A stretch of 64,000 bases of DNA, taken from NCBI RefSeq assembly GCF_026212465.1, contig NC_080060.1, positions 946,001 to 1,010,000 on the forward strand, in the 5' to 3' direction. The position numbers were made by a program, and so were the translations under genes. The notes beneath the pieces were generated by a model, which ran no database searches, was not told the DNA's origin, and saw only the letters and a program-made list of their open reading frames with translations. Positions 11,211-23,521 of this stretch are shown here, piece after piece. The DNA is from Amaranthus tricolor (Eukaryota; Streptophyta; Magnoliopsida; Caryophyllales; Amaranthaceae). How positions within the stretch are numbered: the first letter of the stretch is position 1; the number at the start of each line of letters is the position of its first letter.

Positions 11211-11641
11211 TAAGACCTCAGTCTCAATGTCAACTTTATTCACCTTTGTGATGGACTGATGGTGAATTCACTACATATATGTTTTATCTTAATTTTTAAT
11301 TACAAAATGGAAATTGTTTCTCTTAATTTATTTATTTATTGAAAAATTATCTTATTTATTTATTTTGCACTAATGACCTTAATTTTCTAATTATCGATTC
11401 TCATTATACGTTACAAGTACCTAACCTATTAATAAAAATAGAGTTAAAAAAACTCTAATATTTTGCACTAATGACCTTAATTTTCAAATTATCACTCTCT
11501 TTTAAACATTACAAGTACGGTAACTTATCATTCTCTTTTTTATTGATAGTTATTTATTTTGGACAATACTTAGAGGAATATCCTAACTCATCTTAAGTAA
11601 ACATGAAATGGTTGTTTTAAAGCATAAGTTTGTTACCTTAT

Positions 11642-12793
11642 CAGGCCCGGTTATTAACAAGGGCAAACAGGTCTTTTGCACAGGGCCCAAAAATATGAAA
11701 ATTTTGATCCCAAAAAATGTAAACATGTAAGCCCAATATAGCAAATAATTATTTCATGTCATTGTAAATGGGAAAGAGTAAAAACCCGTGGAAACAAACA
11801 GAAATTAGGGAGTAATATTTCCTTACCAATGAAAAAAAGTAACTTTGATCATTGGAATTCTAAATAAATAATTAAAAAAAAAAAAGTTATTGTACTCACA
11901 CATTACTTTCCTCAGTTACCTTTTTCCTCTTCAATGGTTATCAAATTTCCATCAATTATCAAGCACCATTGTTATTTTGTTAAGCAAAAACTTCATTGAT
12001 GCACAAATTTCTGGTTAATTTCACACGGGATCTAGTACTGAGTAAGTAAATATTTTAGTTTTCATTTTTTCGAGTTTCACCATTATAAATCAGTAATCTT
12101 GATTTTTTTTATTTTTTTTATTTCATCATTAAAAGTAAGTAATTTTGAATTTTTTTTAATTTTTATTTTCAACTAAAATAATATGAATAATAAAAAAAAC
12201 CACAACCCAGAAGAAGGAATTGAAAAAGAAAAACAAAATTCTTTTGATTTTTTTTTTTATTTAAATATTGTATGCAATTTAATTTTATTTGTTTTATTTG
12301 TATTTCTTGTTCATTTATTTAATGTAATATTTTGTCAAATGCAGGTTTCTATGCTCTATTATTCTATAGTTCTATTATAAAATACAATCTGGGGATTTGA
12401 CTTTTGAGATCAATTACAATTACAAGGTTGCATCAATCCTTTTTTATTTTTTTAATTATTTGTTGTTTCTTAAATAATGCCTCCAAAAGTCAAAGGCAAA
12501 AATCTAGATATGCAAAGCGTAAGAAAAGGAAAAAATTAGAAGAGTTAATTCAATCTCAAATAGGATCACTTGACAAATTTGTGATAAAAAAACAAGTAAA
12601 TGTTGACGTTTTTTAACATGAATTTGTGATAAAAGAACAAGTAAATGTTGGTGTTTTTTGACAAATTTCAAGTAGAAGGTTAGTATTAAAATAAGAGTTT
12701 TTGAAATATATTTTTAATTTCTGTTTTTTTGTTGGGGGGCTAATTTTAAGATTAGACCACCAGGGCCTTTTTAAGTTGATTAAGACGGCCCTG
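11642..12793. mobile_element. Non-autonomous hAT element with exact 8-bp target duplication
   Basis: A 1,152-bp element starts CAGGCCCGGTTATTAAC and ends GTTGATTAAGACGGCCCTG (imperfect terminal inverted repeats). It is flanked by identical 8-bp direct repeats TACCTTAT at 11634-11641 and 12794-12801. Eight-base duplications and CAGGG ends are characteristic of hAT transposons. Within it, 12510-12615 reads KRKKLEELIQSQIGSLDKFV. This resembles the N-terminus of plant zinc-finger-MYM/hAT-dimerisation transposases and suggests internal deletion from an autonomous parent. Confidence 0.88.
12404..12616 (+). pseudogene. hAT transposase N-terminal exon remnant
   Basis: An open stretch of about 70 codons lies inside the hAT element. 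Its coding-like part is a basic segment (SQRQKSRYAKRKKRKKLEEL) followed by IQSQIGSLDKFVIKK and then TAA. A second degraded copy of the final part (AATTTGTGATAAAAGAACAAG) follows at about 12620-12660. The zinc finger and catalytic regions are absent. Confidence 0.5.
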
Positions 12794-12918
12794 TACCTTA
12801 TAACAGCCTTATAGAACAAGTATGAGGCAATCTCTTGAAATAATTTATTATAAAAATTGAGACTATTTTGTACTAACTACATTTTAATAATAATAAAACT
12901 AAAATAGGAGTGATGAAT

Positions 12919-12920
<2 letters not shown>

Positions 12921-13001
<81 letters not shown>
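12921..13001. repeat. (TA)n microsatellite
   Basis: About 80 bases of uninterrupted TA dinucleotide between the hAT element and the FAD oxidoreductase gene. Length is likely to vary between individuals. Confidence 0.95.
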
Positions 13002-13004
<3 letters not shown>

Positions 13005-13448
13005 TTTTATTAATATTGTGCGCTAACTCTAACGATTTTTTTTTTATTATATCCAAAAGCAATATGAATAAAAAGCATTTCAAGTCTTTTTCACAAGTTT
13101 CTCGAGCAGAACTTAGATGTATTCGGCTCTAAAATCTCGAGTCAAGCTCAAATAGTTTTGCGATCCAAGTTGGCTCATTAACAATCCCACCTACGGGCAT
13201 AGCAAGTCTTCAATGGTCGTAGACTCATACGAGTATTCTAAGAACAACTCTCAAAGAAAGTAAGAAGTCAATCTAAAAAGAGAAAATAGAGTAAATCATT
13301 CCAGCTTTATTATAATTTATAAGTTGTGAGATCAAGAGACTCTATCACAATCTGAACCCTCAAAATCGAAGTATGTACCTGAAATGCACAAACGATGCCT
13401 CCCTGACTTGCAGTGAACGGACGCCTGAGTTCTGACCATTTCAGCTTA

Positions 13449-16400
13449 TCAGCAACATCGACCTTCAACCGCAAAAGGCTTACAATCAAGTTGCAAAGGG
13501 TTATCCAAGATCATGTCGGTGATCATTTCAGCTGTTCCGAGAGCCTGGCAATCAGAATTTATACAGTAAAATTGTCAGTTTCTATAATTCTATCAGTATT
13601 TGAAGGAAAAGATGACGCAGAGTGTTACCATGCTAAGGCCTCCTCCTTCATGCCCACTTGCAAGGAATAGGTTAGACACACCGGGAACTGTACCGATAAC
13701 TGGTTTGCCATCAGGCACTGAAATTGACACAAGCATATTAGTACCAGATCTGCTAGGAAAATGCTAATCTGGTTTCTTTCTGAAGGTAACTTACTGTAAG
13801 GGCGTAAACCTATTCTAACATTCATCTGTTCACTCAATGTTTCGACTGAGAATTCTTTTAGTGCAGGGAAAAACTCTTGAGCACGTTCCCATATGCGATT
13901 AACAATGAATGCATTCATTTCAGTGTTAAATCCAGCAAACTGACGGCTGCTTCCTGAAGTTGTAATACAATAGATGATGGGAACATGAGAACATAGCACA
14001 TATTTAAAACATTTTGGGTAGAACAGCAAGCATAAGACATGAAAAAGTGTCATAAATGAGCTTAAGAATGAAAATGTTACCAATCAAAAGATTCCCACTT
14101 GCATCTCTAGTTGCTGTCATTGAAATAGACAAGCTTTCATCTTCGGCAACCTGTTCTGACGCACTTATGACAGATTTTTGATGCTCGACATAACCAGCTT
14201 CCATAACACCGTGCTTAAGTCTAAGGTAATGGAAGTTCTCTATGGCCAGCAGCATACCCTAGAAACATGAATAAAAAAATCATGCAGTAAACAAAATCGC
14301 AGGATATATGAGTTTGATTCTTTGGTACTCATGAAGTGGATTACAGGAGAATACCAGTAAAATTCATCGAGAAAAAAGAAATCCTTAAAGCAATTTGTGA
14401 TACAGTGTAAATGTCCAACTCCATGGCCGAAATTTCGTTACATTAATGCTCTAGATTATTTAATTGAATTAGTTTATCATGCTATTGCAACAAGCTTATC
14501 TCTCTCATTTTTTTCTAAACTTTGATAATCCTCACCTTCCGAGGTTGAATGGGAACATGTAACGCAATATCTGACTCCTGTAGTAACTTGTCCATCAAAG
14601 ATCCTGTCCAACAACCTGCGGCAATTATAACGGCTTTTCGACCATATAAAGTGTTCTTTTGAGTCTTGATACCATCAATCTTTCCTTTTCCATTTGATCT
14701 GAAATAAGATAGAATGTACTAGTTAATGCTTTTCCGTTTGCGTTGTCACTAATTTGCAGTTCCTAAGTATGCAAAGGTGGAAACTCACAAACCTTATCAA
14801 GCATACTGCTGGATCATGATAGAACTCTGCATATCTACCTTGTGATGTAAAGAGTCTGTTACCCTGGACACAAAACGTACAATAGATGTCATTAAACATA
14901 GCATAATAAAAAGAAGTAGGAGATCCTACTCAAGATTTAAGTGGACTAGAGCACAAAGCCACAACCTTTTCTATAAATGCCATTGTACGATAAGCATCTA
15001 ATTGGCAATCATTGGGCAGAAAGGCAGCCCCACTATGTGGGTTAATTTCAAGTTCGGGTTCCCTAATATTCAGATCTTTGTCTGACAAATACTCTGCCCT
15101 TATCCCAGCTGCAGATAATTGCTGCACCCGGCTTTTCAATTGCTTAACTTGATCTTCTGTCCTACCAATTAACAAGCTTCCTACATAAACAGACAAGTCA
15201 AGACAGTATTTTTATTCCAGCCATTTATGGGAAACATTACTCAAAAGAGAGACATGAAAAGCCAATAGATTCACAGACATCAGCTACAGGAGCTTAAAAA
15301 GCTTCCATAATACATTCATTTTAGCTGGAGGCTCCAACTATGCTTATCTTAGTGTCTCTTATATTGAAATATGGGATAAACTCCTGTACGAGTTATTAAT
15401 TATAAAAACAATCTTACTATTCTGCTTCAAGGTTATACAAATGTATATTCACAATGCTGGCAACAAAAAGGTTGAAGCACTATTATGCATCGAATATTCT
15501 TGAAGAAAATAAGCTCACTTTACTTAGACACTTAAAATTGAACAAAAGTTTGCAATTTCTCTAATATATGGCCTATATACGCATATAATGATAATAATTT
15601 AAGCACCTGTTTCCCTCCAACCCAATGCTTCTGAGGGATCAGAGCCGTCATTCTGTACGCTGTCCGCCAACGATTGCCACATCTTTTGGCTTCTCAGTGC
15701 AAGATTCCATACACCAGTACCAGGTGTTTTATGCACCATCCATAAGTAGCCCTGTCCTGCAATCAATCAAATGTCAAGCTGCAAATATGTTGAATAAAAT
15801 CACTCCATCAGTCCCAAATATATAAAATAACAATGTATAGCATCATTACTGATTTGATATTGTTGTCAAATGGACATGGAAACTGGCATGGAAAAAGGGT
15901 TGGGACTACGAAAAGTTTTCAGCAACAGCTGACCTAAAGGTTAAAGTGTTTAGCAATCAAATTGTCCTATATCAAAGTAGTAGTCTGGGCAAGCCAACTG
16001 TGACCAACGAGGACGTTAGGCTCTATGGAGGTCGAATATAATGCCTTTGAGGCCATTGTAAAGTATAGGATTTGTACGCTTGTTATACCATCTTGGCTGT
16101 ATCCTGTATGGGCAGTTAACAAGGGAATTATAGATCAAATTGGCTCTCTCACCTTATTAGAAGCTTTATAGGAATAACTCTCCCGTTCAAACTATAACAA
16201 GCGTATTATTATACACATTCCAAGTTATTACCAACAACATTGAAACTAACTAAAGTTAAATTACATTACTACCAAAATCATACACTTGATACACAACAAA
16301 ACATGGAGAATCTAGGCCCAATTCATTTAATTGTAAACCCTAACAATATTGAATTCCAATTCCTTAACATAAAACACATACATAAGAATGATAGTCCAGT

Positions 16401-16807
16401 AATTCAAGTGTTAAGCCAACACTACACAAGTACGCAATCTACTGATCTAGCATAGACAAAACAAATCAAACTAAGAATTAACTAAAAAGAATTATACCAG
16501 CACCAGTAGCACCGGAGCAAGGAACGGATGCATCGACAACAGCGACAGAGAGATTGGAACGAAGAAGAAGATCTCTAGCAATACTTAATCCAATTATTCC
16601 AGCTCCAACGACTACTACGTCGAAATTATATGAGCCACAAACTGCACTCAACCCTAAATTTCCCCCTTTTTTGCATCTAAATTTAATCGAAGAAGGTGAA
16701 ATGGAGAATAACTGATTTTGTTTGTTGAATGAGCTGCAAATTTGGTGTCTAAGAGTAAGTTTAACGTTAGGATTAGGGTTTATGTGAGATGTTGAAAGTC
16801 CCGCCAT
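13449..16807 (-). CDS. FAD-dependent oxidoreductase family protein (DAO fold), plastid-type leader, 9 exons
   Basis: The minus-strand exons are 16807-16498, 15756-15607, 15180-14966, 14863-14793, 14698-14536, 14258-14081, 13953-13795, 13717-13629 and 13544-13449. They sum to 1,431 nt (476 residues), and every junction keeps frame with GT-AG sites. The first ~60 residues are Ser/Asn-rich with few acids, like a plastid transit peptide. A Rossmann FAD-binding motif VVVVGAGIIGLSIARDLL and the GAGQGYLWMVHKTPG block follow. Later landmarks are KAVIIAAGCWTGSLMD, VPIQPRK, the SGNLLIGSSRQFAGF region and the C-terminal GHEGGGLSMALGTAEM. This order matches the DAO/glycine-oxidase-like superfamily and the plant family containing At5g48440, whose substrate is not established. 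ATG 16807 (MAGLSTSH) is chosen over an in-frame upstream ATG at 16885 because the family starts near the transit peptide. Confidence 0.88.
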
Positions 16808-18083
16808 TTTCGACTCTCTTTGAAGTTCTCCTGTTAATGGAGTTAGTGACTTGTATGTGCATATGGCTTGACCGCAAACTATCACGGTATCCCCTATTCG
16901 AATAAGACTAGTTCATCTAGATTTACCAATTTAACTTATTTTTACCGAATAAAATTGTTTATTATTTATTATAATTAATTTTTACTAATTAAAATTAATT
17001 CTTATTGATTAAAATTGATTTTTAATGACTATAATTAATTTTTAGGTATAAATTACAGTTTAGTTGTACAATTTAAAATATTTTTTAATAGATTATAATT
17101 TATTTTTGTTAATTGTATCTGATTTTTGCAACTAAAATTGATTTTTATTGATTATTTTTTTAAGGTGAACTAAACATGACCTAACTGAACAATAGTTCTG
17201 ATGTTTGAAATTCATTTTTTTCACTTTTTCATTGACTTTTAACTTTTAGTTTTTCTCAAGTCAACTATTAATAAAAGTTTTTGATAAAAAAACTTTTCAG
17301 GTACATATGAAATGAATATTGAACTACTATTAGAAGGAAAATTTTCATTTTGACTTAATAGTTAACTTATCAAACGGCTAAAAAGTCATTTATTAAATAT
17401 CAAATATTTTTTTCTCATTAACTAACCAACTTTTATGGAAAAAGCTAAAAAAAACCAATACAAATTCCGTTCACCAAACACACCATGGTGTATGTTATAT
17501 GGTTTTGCTTGGAATCTATGCCTTTATCTACTATTTACTCATTATCGAAGAATTTGAGTGTAAATAGTCTAACAAAACATTTGATAAAAATTGTAATGGC
17601 AACACAAATAAGCCTATAGAAGAGCCTTTGTATTTGTAGTAGTAGACTAGTAATAGCAAACATAGTGAAGGTAAACAATTTATTGCTAAAGAAGTTGAAT
17701 AATTTTTTTTTATATGTATAATATATTTGCTTATTTTTCTTTTGGAGGAAGAAAAATATAAAGGGTACGTTAATTAGACTTTGCTTATTTATATTTGGGA
17801 GAAAGAAAAGTTTAGATAGAGCAATTTCCGATTATCAATTCAGACCAGGCATGCCTTTAAGACCAATGGTCACTTCTTCGCATAATTAGTTTTTTCATGG
17901 TATAAAAAGTTTAGGTAGGGTCGGCTTCGATTACCTATTAGGTGCATTAGGATTACATATAACATTAAAAATCATTTATCAAGGCAGTTACATACTTCTC
18001 ATTTTTCCAATATTGTTCTTCATAACTTAACAAGAAAAAGTAATTGTTTCTTACCAACTGAGCCAACTAAATTGATAAACAAA
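16808..18083. other. AT-rich spacer upstream of the FAD oxidoreductase gene
   Basis: This contains the gene's promoter side and repeated ATTAATTTTTA-type low-complexity sequence at about 16950-17160. No gene was seen. Confidence 0.4.
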
Positions 18084-18085
18084 TA

Positions 18086-18336
18086 CTCCCTCCGATCTTT
18101 TAATTTAGTCCCATTTCTTTATTTGGCAAAACCTTTGAATTAGTCCCATTTCTATTTTTGGCAATCCTTTTTTACTTAAATACCCTTAGTTTACACACGT
18201 AATTACGAATTTACCCCCGTAAACCCTTAAATACCCTTACTTAAAAATACCCAACTACCACCTTTTACATGGACCCCACACAATCCTTAATATGTGTGCC
18301 CAAGGAAATGGGACTAAATTAAAGGATCGGAGGGAG
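18086..18336. mobile_element. Stowaway-type (Tc1/mariner) MITE
   Basis: A 251-bp element with CTCCCTCCGATCTTTTAAT at one end and its near-perfect inverse ATTAAAGGATCGGAGGGAG at the other. It is flanked by TA on both sides (18084-18085 and 18337-18338). Terminal sequence, size and TA target are diagnostic of Stowaway MITEs. Confidence 0.92.
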
Positions 18337-18664
18337 TATATAGTATCAATCATTGCGCAATTGGAGCAAAGGTTATTGTTGAATGATGAATGAACGTCAT
18401 GCTCAAGACTCAAAAGCATTGTAATGCCCTTCTTGGACCATCTAATTCATTATTCCAATTTCCACCTTATAAGGCCTAACTATTCTCTATCTTTGATTTC
18501 AAAGTTGAAAGTTCACGTTTGTGAATAGTGATTCAAATATTTCGAATCTCAATATTTTTTAAGTTAAAGATCATAAAGAGACATGATCATGGTCTTTAGA
18601 AAAAGGAGGATGAGATCATGAGATAATAAGAAAATACAAGTATTTCTAATTTATTTATGGTACG

Positions 18665-19362
18665 TAGGGATGGTTATGGGGCGGGTTCGGAGCGGGTCTG
18701 GTCAGACCCCGATTCGAACCCTTTTATTTTTGTAGATCCAGATCCGGATTCAGACCCTCTAATCCAGACCCTTCGGATTTGGTGGGTCTAGGGTTCTTTA
18801 TGGGTCTAAAAAAAATCTCTTTGATTTATCACATTTGAACCTTTTGTAAGGTCATTAAAGTATTTTACAAATATTTATACATCCATAGCGTCATCCATAT
18901 ACGCCTAAATTTTATTACAAACAATAATTTGAGTCCATGAATTTCAAATACAAAGTAATTATTAAAAACATTTGTCCAAATCGTCCAATTTGCATAAAAC
19001 TAAATATATTATATATATAAATAGAAAATAAATTAGGGATAACAATTATAAATTAGCATATACTATATTATGTAAATAAAATACAGTTTGGGGTGGGGGG
19101 CAAAAATCTGAACATTAGACAAAGTCACAATACTCATAAAATAGTAAGACAATTTAATAATAATCAGGGCCGGGTCCGGGTCTACGATGCGGGTCCAGAG
19201 TACGGGTTCGGTTCCGAATTCGGACCCTCGGACTCGGACACGAATTTGCCAATAATTTTTAGATTCATATTCAACCCGAATCCGATGGGTCTCAAAAAAT
19301 AAGACCCAGACCCTTAAAAAAAGGACGGGTCCAATAGGGTCCGAGATCCATGACCATCCCTA
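18665..19362. mobile_element. Non-autonomous hAT element (TAGGGATGG ends)
   Basis: A 698-bp element begins TAGGGATGGTTATGG and ends CCATGACCATCCCTA, with GGGTCCGG-rich subterminal repeats in both arms. The flanks ATGGTACG and GTTGTACA share five of eight bases, consistent with an aged 8-bp target duplication. An internal 69-codon reading frame is only a by-product of the GGTCCGG repeats. Confidence 0.75.
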
Positions 19363-19370
19363 GTTGTACA

Positions 19371-21606
19371 CAAAAATGTTTTTTTTTTTTTTGTACAACA
19401 TTTTATTGTAAACCATTATTTTAATTTTATATGGTTGTATACTTGTATAGTACTCCCTTGGTTCTTAACTTCTTATTTAATGTTTTCATTTTTATTTTAT
19501 TGCGGTTTAATTTGTTGCATAGTCTAAAGAATCTTTTCATTTATATCATATTTTTTTAATATAATTAGACTTAGTCACCTTTATTTTATTACTTTTTAAT
19601 ACTTATGGTCTCTAGCTACTTTTTTTTATTAACTTTATAATTCAATAAAATAACATCTCTATCAAAATGATCTCCAAAAATACATTAATTGAATAACTAA
19701 TGTGTACATGTATAGTAGTACTTAAAAAAAATACTAATATAAAATGTTCCAACTTAATTATCATTAATCTATTTTATGTTACACAATTCAAATGATTAAG
19801 TTCATGACTTATGTTGGTTCGAACTTAAACTTCCATTTAGAACCAACCAACAATCATCAATCAACAAAGATTTGCTAAACATTCTTTTTTTTTTTTTGTT
19901 GCATATGTTTTTAATTTTAAATAAGAAAAAACAATGCAAGCAAAGAAGTGTGTAGTGTTTTGCTTTAGCTTAATGACATAATGGTTTGTTAAAACCGTCA
20001 TGATTGGTGGGTTTGCACGTCTACCACTTGGATAGTTGTATTCCCTATTGGGTTTCTTTATCCTCTTTTATGGACACTACTTTTAGTCCACTAGTCAATA
20101 ATAAATACTATATTTCAATCAGAGATTAAGAAATTGAATATAATTGATTGAATAATGTGATATTAAATAATGAAAAAGAGTTAGAAAGTAAAAATAGTTG
20201 AGTAATATTTTAATATAAAATAAAGTAAAATTAGACAAACTAAAATAAAAATGAGCAAATTTTATAAAATCGAATAATAATAATTTCCTAATACTCAAAA
20301 GTTTTATAGCAAAATGGCATTACTTAATTCATGATTATCAGGCAGTTTTTGTTGATCTTCCCTAGGGATAATGCTAAAAAGGAAATTTTGGTAAGTAACA
20401 TTGATTATGAACTAATGGACTCTCGTTCTTTTAATAAATACATTTCATACTTGTGAGAAGGGTGAAAAAGTATTACGTTTGATAAGCAAACAAATTAGGA
20501 ATGACATTAACGAGTTGCATTTCTTTGAGAACTTGATCAGAGATAAACTAGTTGGAGACTTTGAATTTACGTCGTAGACCAATAGATATCTTTGTTATGT
20601 TTATTATTGGTTTTTTTTCGAGTTGAAGGTCTTAATACAACCTTTTTGGATAAGAATATGATTTAATGTATTTTATCCCTTCTTAGACCCTAATTATAAT
20701 ATCTATAATATTTAAAACTTTTCACTTAAATTTTTATTTTCTTCAAACAAGGCATTTAAGGAACTATCAACATCATAAAATTCCTCAAATGTGACATTAT
20801 CAATTCATGCATTACTAGCTACCTACTATAATGCACTTATTGATTTGTCCATTAAAAAATAATGGAGTGATATTTGTGATTTAATATTCATGAACATGAC
20901 AAGTTTAGAGTAAACAAATTTATTTCATTGGGATCCTATCATGAATCATTTTGTGTTTAGGAACCAAAAAAAAATTAAAAATAGAGTATTATTAATTGAA
21001 ATAAATAATAATTTGTTGCTTGATATCATAAAAGGAGTGAGATATTTTTGGTAAAAAAAAAAGAGTTATTATGAGGGAAAGGGTAAAACTAATATGATAG
21101 AATCAAATAATTTTTAAGGGATAAAAATGTAAGTATATGATAGTCTTTTAGTAGAATGTGTTAACATATGAGATTATTTTTGTCTATAAAAATGTCCTAA
21201 AATAAAAAGATTCATAATGAAAAGAAATTTGTGAAATTTCCTTTTAGAGAAATTAAAAAGAATAAATAAAAACGGAAAAAGTATATACCAATAATTCCAT
21301 TATTGGATCTAATAACGTTTTAAGTAACATTATAATTTGAAAAAAACATTATATTTGAATGAGAAATAATGCCTTGTATTTTAAAAATTCCAAAAAGATA
21401 TACTCTTAATTTAGATTTTATTTTAATAAATGAATGAATAATGCTTAATATTGGTTTCTATTCATAATTTATAATAAAAATGTTATTTTTATAAAATCTA
21501 TTCCAACCTTTTTAGCTTCCTCCTTTCTTTTTAAGAGGAATTTTTATATAGGATAATATCATGTAAATACAGGTTTATATTTACTCATTTAAACAATTAT
21601 GTATTT
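19371..21606. other. AT-rich intergenic sequence
   Basis: A stretch of 2.2 kb, very AT-rich, without an exon-like region. It includes short poly-T tracts and one isolated TACTCCCTTGG half-end near 19450 that may be a decayed MITE terminus. Confidence 0.4.
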
Positions 21607-21608
21607 TA

Positions 21609-22965
21609 CTCCCTCTATTTTCTAATGTTCTTCCCGTTTATAATATTCTATTTTGAAGAGAGAAATTTGATTAAGATTTTTAAGACATAGATAGATGATA
21701 AAATATATTATTGTGAGATGTCGTTAAATACTGCTTAATGTATATTTTTTTATCATATATTTTTTATAATATTTTATAGGAAAAATTATAAGAAACTATC
21801 TAATCTATAGGTTTATTTGCAAAAACTTATTTAATCTGATACATGCAAATGACTACCATTTAATGGAAAATGTTAGTTGACCGTTAAGTTTGAGGGTTTG
21901 ACTAATTTGAGAGGTTAAGTTGTTTATGTGACAGTATCTCATTAGTCTGACGTCATTTTTACCCATCATAATGACATTTTTTTTCAAAAACTGGACGTTG
22001 CAATTATCCTTATGGGGTAACTCTTTCGAAAATTAGATTGAAACATGCATTTATTCGCCTATTTTCCGATACGTAAACCGAAAAATATATTTTACGTCAT
22101 TTTTACCCATCATAACGATTTTTTTTTTCAAAAAAGGACGTCGCGATTATCCTTATGGGATAACTCTTTCGAAAATCTGGTCGAGACAAGTACTTATGCA
22201 CCTATTTCCCGACACATAAACCGAAAAAGAAATTTAACGTCATTTTTACCCATCATAACAATGATTTTTCAAAAATCGGATGTCGCAATTACCTTTATGG
22301 GATAAATATTTCGAAAATTCGGTCGGAACACCCTTATGGGTAATCGCGAATATGCTACTTCGAAAAATTAAATAGGCGAATAAGTACTTCTAACAGATTT
22401 TCGAAAAAGTTATCCCATAAGGATAATTGCAACGTCCGATTTTTGAAAAAAATGTCATTATGATGGATAAAAATGAAGTTAAATATCTTTTCGGTTTATG
22501 TATCGAAAAATAGACAAATAAGTATTTGTTTCGTCCGGATTTTCGAAAGAGTTACCATAAGGGTAATCACGATGTCCGTTTTTAGAAAAAAATCGTTATG
22601 ATGTAAAAATAACGTCAAAAATCTTTTATTTTTATTTTGTTAAATTATGTGTTTTAATTTTAATTATTTAAAAAACGAGGACCAATAAGATACTGCCACA
22701 TAGACAACTTAACCTCTAAAATTTGTCAAACCTCAAACTTAACGGTCAATTAACATTTTCTGTTAAGTGGTAGTCATTTGCAGAAAAATATATGACATTA
22801 GCTAGTTTTTTGCAAAAAGTTTTTTGCAAATAGACCTATAGATTAGGTAGTTTCTTATAGTTTTTCCTATTTTATAATTCGTATTTAGAGATATTGAGAC
22901 TTGAAAGTTGCGTTGAAAACTGTGCAAAAAGTAAACGGAAAGAACAAAAAAAACGAAGGGAATAG
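21609..22965. mobile_element. Stowaway-like MITE split by a nested insertion
   Basis: The left end CTCCCTCTATTTTCTAATG (after TA 21607-21608) pairs with the right end ACGAAGGGAATAG (before TA 22966-22967). Removing the nested MULE (21779-22867) and one copy of its target duplication leaves about 250 bp, the usual Stowaway size. Confidence 0.65.
21779..22867. mobile_element. Fold-back MULE with long inverted repeats and exact 9-bp target duplication
   Basis: A 1,089-bp element starts GGAAAAATTATAAGAAACTA and ends TAGTTTCTTATAGTTTTTCC. Identical 9-bp repeats TATTTTATA flank it (21770-21778 and 22868-22876). Terminal arms of roughly 190 bp are inverted copies of each other. Between them, a block starting GTCATTTTTACCCATCATAA recurs as direct copies at about 21951, 22095 and 22237. 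It then appears inverted through about 22620, so the whole element can fold on itself. Nine-base duplications indicate Mutator-type transposase mobilisation. It has no coding capacity. Confidence 0.88.
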
Positions 22966-22967
22966 TA

Positions 22968-23370
22968 TTTAAAGTGTTAATTTTAACATTTAAAGTGAGT
23001 AGTTAAATCAGAAACTAATCTTGTGAGTGACCGTTTTTCGACGAGACGACTTAATCAAAAATAAGAAGTTTATAAGCTGATAATTGTATTAGCTAGACTA
23101 TTCAACCTATATATAAAAAACGTTTTACGGTAAAATTGTCCCGCACAAAAATTTGTGTTAAGTACAGAAATGGATGCTTTAATCAATTTAGTTAGAAATT
23201 AAGCCTAATTTAAACCTATTTCAATGTAAAACCGTCTTACATTCTAATTTTTAATCATATTTTTAATTCTATACTCATAATTTATTTTTTATTTTTTTAA
23301 ATATGTGGATTGATTACCCCAACCTTGACTTCTAAGCAACATCAAACAAAACGAAAATCTCAATTCCACT
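22968..23370. other. Upstream region of the carboxypeptidase gene
   Basis: AT-rich sequence between the nested transposons and the SCPL20-like gene. It presumably holds the gene's promoter. No further elements were recognised. Confidence 0.4.
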
Positions 23371-23379
23371 ATAAATTTC
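23371..23379 (+). promoter_or_regulatory. Candidate TATA box of the carboxypeptidase gene
   Basis: CTATAAATT lies about 150 bp upstream of the start codon at 23522. This is a reasonable distance for a 5' UTR of roughly 120 bases that includes the pyrimidine-rich tract at 23440-23490. Confidence 0.5.
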
Positions 23380-23521
23380 CTCCTTATAATTGGGTCAAAA
23401 CTCAAAATTCTTAAATCTTAAGTTTAGTACAAAATTCTCTATTTTTCCTAAAATTTTCTTCTTCTTATTATTTTTTTTCTTTTTAATCTTATTCCCAGTA
23501 GAACAGAGAATCTCTACAACC

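Noticed and set aside
12921..13001. CRISPR-like or satellite array
   Set aside because: It is a simple TA microsatellite in a plant nuclear sequence. No spaced repeats are present.
16808..16885. In-frame N-terminal extension of the FAD oxidoreductase from ATG 16885
   Set aside because: The transit-peptide-like sequence begins naturally at ATG 16807. The extension looks like 5' UTR.
19093..19302. Plus-strand 69-codon frame
   Set aside because: It lies in GGGTCCGG-type arms of a hAT element. The periodic sequence keeps frames open by chance.
22045..22305. Plus-strand 86-codon frame in the fold-back element
   Set aside because: It spans direct repeats of the element core. The repeated peptide is a by-product of the repeated DNA.
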